Below, piece after piece: positions 61,761 to 64,000 of a stretch of 64,000 nucleotides of DNA. A model generated the notes under the pieces. The model searched no databases. It worked only from the letters and a program-made list of their open reading frames with translations, and was not told the DNA's origin. Origin of the DNA: Brevibacterium picturae (GTDB lineage Bacteria > Actinomycetota > Actinomycetes > Actinomycetales > Brevibacteriaceae); NCBI RefSeq assembly GCF_900105045.1, contig NZ_LT629739.1:3038001-3102000 (forward strand), given 5' to 3'. The first letter of the stretch is position 1, and each line of letters starts with the position of its first letter. The translations under genes and the position numbers were made by a program.

Positions 61761-62984
61761 ATGAACGACGACAACGATGGTGACACGTACACGATGGAAG
61801 TCGACGAAGACGGGGCAGATGGCTTGCTTCGGGCTGGGGTTCCCGATCGGCTGGAAACGGTGTTCCGACATCACGCCGCCCGGTGCCACGGCGGGATGGC
61901 GTTCAGCGTCTATCGTGCGGGTGAACCGGTCATCGCACTCAGGGCCGGTGTCGCCGGCAAGCGCGGGGACACCTCGGCGAGGGCATGGGACGAACGGACC
62001 CTGGCGGTGTTCTTCTCCGGCACCAAGGGCCTGGTCGCGACCATCGCGGCCAAGGCCGCGGGGGAGGGGCTGCTGGATGTCAACGCTCCTGTCGCCGAAT
62101 ATTGGCCGGAGTTCGCGGCAGCCGATAAGGGTGCGGTGACCGTTGCCCAGGTGCTCTCGCACACCGTGGGCCTGCCCTATGTCGATCCGGATCCCTCACT
62201 TGATTCCAACAATCAGCCACGCGCTGGGGACGAGCAATGGACGTTCCTCGACTCCCGGGCGATGGCCGACATTCTGGCGCAGCAGACCCCGCTGTGGGAA
62301 CCGGGGACGAAGGTCGCCTACCACGCGGTGACCTACGGGTACCTGATGTCGGAAATCATCCTCCGCGCCACCGGCCGCAGCGTGGCCCAGTGGCTGCACG
62401 AGGACCTCGCGCGACCGTACGATCTGGACCTGCACCTGGGACTGTCGGCCGAGGACGAAGACAGAGTGGCCCCGATCTTCCAGGCACCTGGCTACTCGGT
62501 CTCGACCTATCTCAAGAACGACCCGAGGCGTCGGGCGGTCATCGACCGCATGTACGCCTCCCTGTTGGCACCGTCCCTGCCGATGAACACCCGAGCCTTC
62601 CATGCCGCGGAGGTCTCAGCCGGTGGTGGAATGGGCACTGCCGATGCGATGGCGAAACTGTACTCACTGCTGGTCACGCCCGGCCGCCTCGGCGGGGGAA
62701 TCGTGACGCCCGAAGCGATGGGACAAGCGCTGCGGACGCACTCGGAAGGGCTCGATGTTCTCAACGATCGGCCCCTGCACTTCGGCCTCGGCTTCGAACT
62801 CGCCGACCCGATCGGCACATACGGACCCGTCGACCGAGCGTTCGGGCACTCGGGTGCCGGCGGGAGTCTGCATGGGGCGTGGCTCGAGGAGGGGCTCGGA
62901 TTCTCGTTCTTGAGCAACGAGATGCTCACGGAGAACGTCGACCGGCGAGCGAAAGATCTGCTGGACGCGCTCGCCGGGAGGTAG
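61761..62984 (+). CDS. Serine hydrolase of the class C β-lactamase/EstB-like esterase family
   Basis: A 407-residue protein without an obvious signal peptide. The catalytic S-x-x-K is in LAVFFSGTKGLVATIAAKAA, the Tyr of the second motif is likely in VAYHAVTYGYLMSEIILRAT, and the third motif (KTG/HxG) appears as FGHSGAGGSLHGAW. Family VIII carboxylesterases and EstB share this set. It would cleave esters or β-lactam-like amides in the cytoplasm. ATG 61761 is 14 nt after AAGGAG, a little far; ATG 61794 is an alternative. Confidence 0.9.
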   Translation: MNDDNDGDTYTMEVDEDGADGLLRAGVPDRLETVFRHHAARCHGGMAFSVYRAGEPVIALRAGVAGKRGDTSARAWDERTLAVFFSGTKGLVATIAAKAAGEGLLDVNAPVAEYWPEFAAADKGAVTVAQVLSHTVGLPYVDPDPSLDSNNQPRAGDEQWTFLDSRAMADILAQQTPLWEPGTKVAYHAVTYGYLMSEIILRATGRSVAQWLHEDLARPYDLDLHLGLSAEDEDRVAPIFQAPGYSVSTYLKNDPRRRAVIDRMYASLLAPSLPMNTRAFHAAEVSAGGGMGTADAMAKLYSLLVTPGRLGGGIVTPEAMGQALRTHSEGLDVLNDRPLHFGLGFELADPIGTYGPVDRAFGHSGAGGSLHGAWLEEGLGFSFLSNEMLTENVDRRAKDLLDALAGR

Positions 62985-63005
62985 GCCCAACCACCTCCGG
63001 GACCG

Positions 63006-63564
63006 TCAGCAGCCGTTCCAGACAACGGCGTGACCATTGCCGGCTTCGTCGTCGCTTTGACCGGCTGCGACATCCTGCTCGGACAGCGTGTAGGCGGTAG
63101 CCGAGTCACCGCCGAGTGTCGGCAGCTCAGTCACTTCGCCATTTCGCACGAGCGCAGCCTTGCCCTCCTGGGTGCCGGCAGCCGCATGCCCGGAACTGTT
63201 GACTGCATGGGTGCTCTTCAGCTGGGACGGCAGCACCTCGACGGTATTCTTCTCAAGGTTCCACAGCACCAGTGAACCGTTTTCGACGTCCAGATCGGAG
63301 AACCCCACGGCGTAATGTCCACTGATGTCTTCTGCCGCGGACAGGGGGCGATCATCGAGCTTCGGCAGCTTTCCGTGGCTGTCGTCCGGCCGCCAGGTGT
63401 AGGCGTGCGTCCCTTCATCGAAGGCGCCGACATCACCGACCACCGTGCCGTCGTTGCCGACGCCTCGGGCATTGGCGTGACTGTCCGTCGTCGGCAGCTC
63501 TTCTGCCGTCCGCCGCGAGCAGTGATCCTTTGACGGCTGCGCCGCCGAGTGATCGTGAAGTCAT
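63006..63564 (-). pseudogene. Deleted paralogue of the HAF-repeat lipoprotein gene at 14502
   Basis: The ATG at 63564 (AAGGGA ribosome site) opens MTSRSLGGAAVKGSLLAA, which matches the signal region of the 14502 protein (AGSLLAA), but that frame soon leaves homology. From about 63500 a shifted frame continues with ANARGVGNDGTVVGDVGAFD, PLSAAEDISGHYAVGFSDLD, LVLWNLEKNTVEVLPS and a C-terminus GNGHAVVWNGC aligned to the last 150 residues of the paralogue. The middle (over 130 residues) is missing. An internal deletion with frameshift fits. An internal start could still express the C-terminal repeats, but without export. Confidence 0.75.
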
Positions 63565-63756
63565 GGTCCCTTGCATCATTGCAACTCCCTGATACGACAT
63601 TTCGCGCCAATATAGTGGCCATCAGGGACGCTGACAATGCTTCGGGGGATCTCCGCTGCAGCCTTCTGCACCCCCTTGCCAGGTGGCACGGGGAGTGCGA
63701 CGCTGAAAATACCTTCATGATCGGCATGCTGGTCCGCAGAAGCGAAGGAGTAGACA

Positions 63757-63924
63757 ATGCTCATCATTTTTTGGGTGGTGGCCGGGATTCTCGCCCTCTC
63801 AGGCATCATCTTGTTGTTTCGGAAACAGTTTAAGTGGGGCATCGTCCTGATCATCGCGGCGTGCATCGTCGGTCCGCTGCTGGCGACCTTCTACGGAGGG
63901 CCACCTGCCGGTCCGAGGAGTTGA
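63757..63924 (+). CDS. Small membrane protein, 55 residues
   Basis: ATG 63757 with a strong GAAGGAG ribosome site 6 nt upstream. The protein has two hydrophobic helices (MLIIFWVVAGILALSGIILL and GIVLIIAACIVGPLLATF) joined by the basic turn FRKQFKW and ends GGPPAGPRS. It resembles the short two-helix GPGG-type membrane proteins of actinomycetes. Function unknown. Its small size keeps it out of most gene lists. Confidence 0.75.
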   Translation: MLIIFWVVAGILALSGIILLFRKQFKWGIVLIIAACIVGPLLATFYGGPPAGPRS

Positions 63925-64000
63925 AGTCGACGACGCCGCGGACTCAAGCCCCGGTCCGCCATGCACGGAGACTCCACAGCATCGGGTGAGTCTGCACAGA

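Noticed and set aside
1..64000. CRISPR arrays, tRNA, rRNA or prophage genes
   Set aside because: No regularly spaced repeats, no cloverleaf-like sequence and no phage structural genes were recognised. Only one IS element is present.

Overview
The window reads as a high-GC Gram-positive actinomycete chromosome. Codon use, strong GGAGG-type ribosome sites, many ATGA/GTGA stop-start overlaps, a DUF1206/DUF2267/DUF2795 gene set and a large wall teichoic acid (WTA) locus all fit Micrococcales. From memory of gene content, Brevibacterium is my best guess; I could not run a search.

Layout. 1-5.5 kb: housekeeping genes (the end of a PaoABC/xanthine-dehydrogenase-type molybdoenzyme operon, a dicarboxylate/amino-acid symporter, an XRE-cupin regulator, malate dehydrogenase, a secreted glycerophosphodiesterase). 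5.6-9.4 kb: an SmvA/QacA-type efflux gene cut in two by an intact IS3-family element, beside its TetR regulator and a double operator. 9.5-16.3 kb: a patchy accessory stretch with two DUF2267 paralogues, a GNAT enzyme, a methyltransferase, a frameshifted GMC oxidoreductase, a short oxidoreductase remnant and a lipoprotein-like secreted protein. 16.3-17.5 kb: CorA.

17.6-46.5 kb is the main feature: about 29 kb of cell-wall glycopolymer genes. It has TagD (makes CDP-glycerol), a CDP-alcohol phosphotransferase with an altered active-site motif, a family 2 glycosyltransferase, five proteins with TagF-type polymerase modules (one two-module protein, one fused to a GT2 domain), three TagE-like GT4 glycosyltransferases, two pyruvyl transferases and two paralogous AT3-SGNH acyltransferases. 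Together they could build, glycosylate, pyruvylate and O-acylate a poly(polyol phosphate). TagO, TagA/TagB-type priming and TagGH export genes are not in the window, so the system must be completed elsewhere.

46.7-54.5 kb: an MHS-family transporter diverging from an operon with an unusual XRE-TetR fusion regulator and a complete peptide-type ABC importer, whose binding protein carries an in-frame stop. 54.7-55.9 kb: a broken DUF1206 gene and a small membrane protein. 55.9-59.5 kb: an L-2-hydroxyglutarate oxidase/MHS transporter operon with a GntR-FCD regulator and a clear palindromic operator. 59.6-64 kb: a DEAD-box RNA helicase with an odd leader, a serine hydrolase, a deleted paralogue of the 14.5-kb lipoprotein and a 55-residue membrane protein.

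The window is notable for decay (six broken genes) around an otherwise intact and expanded WTA locus.
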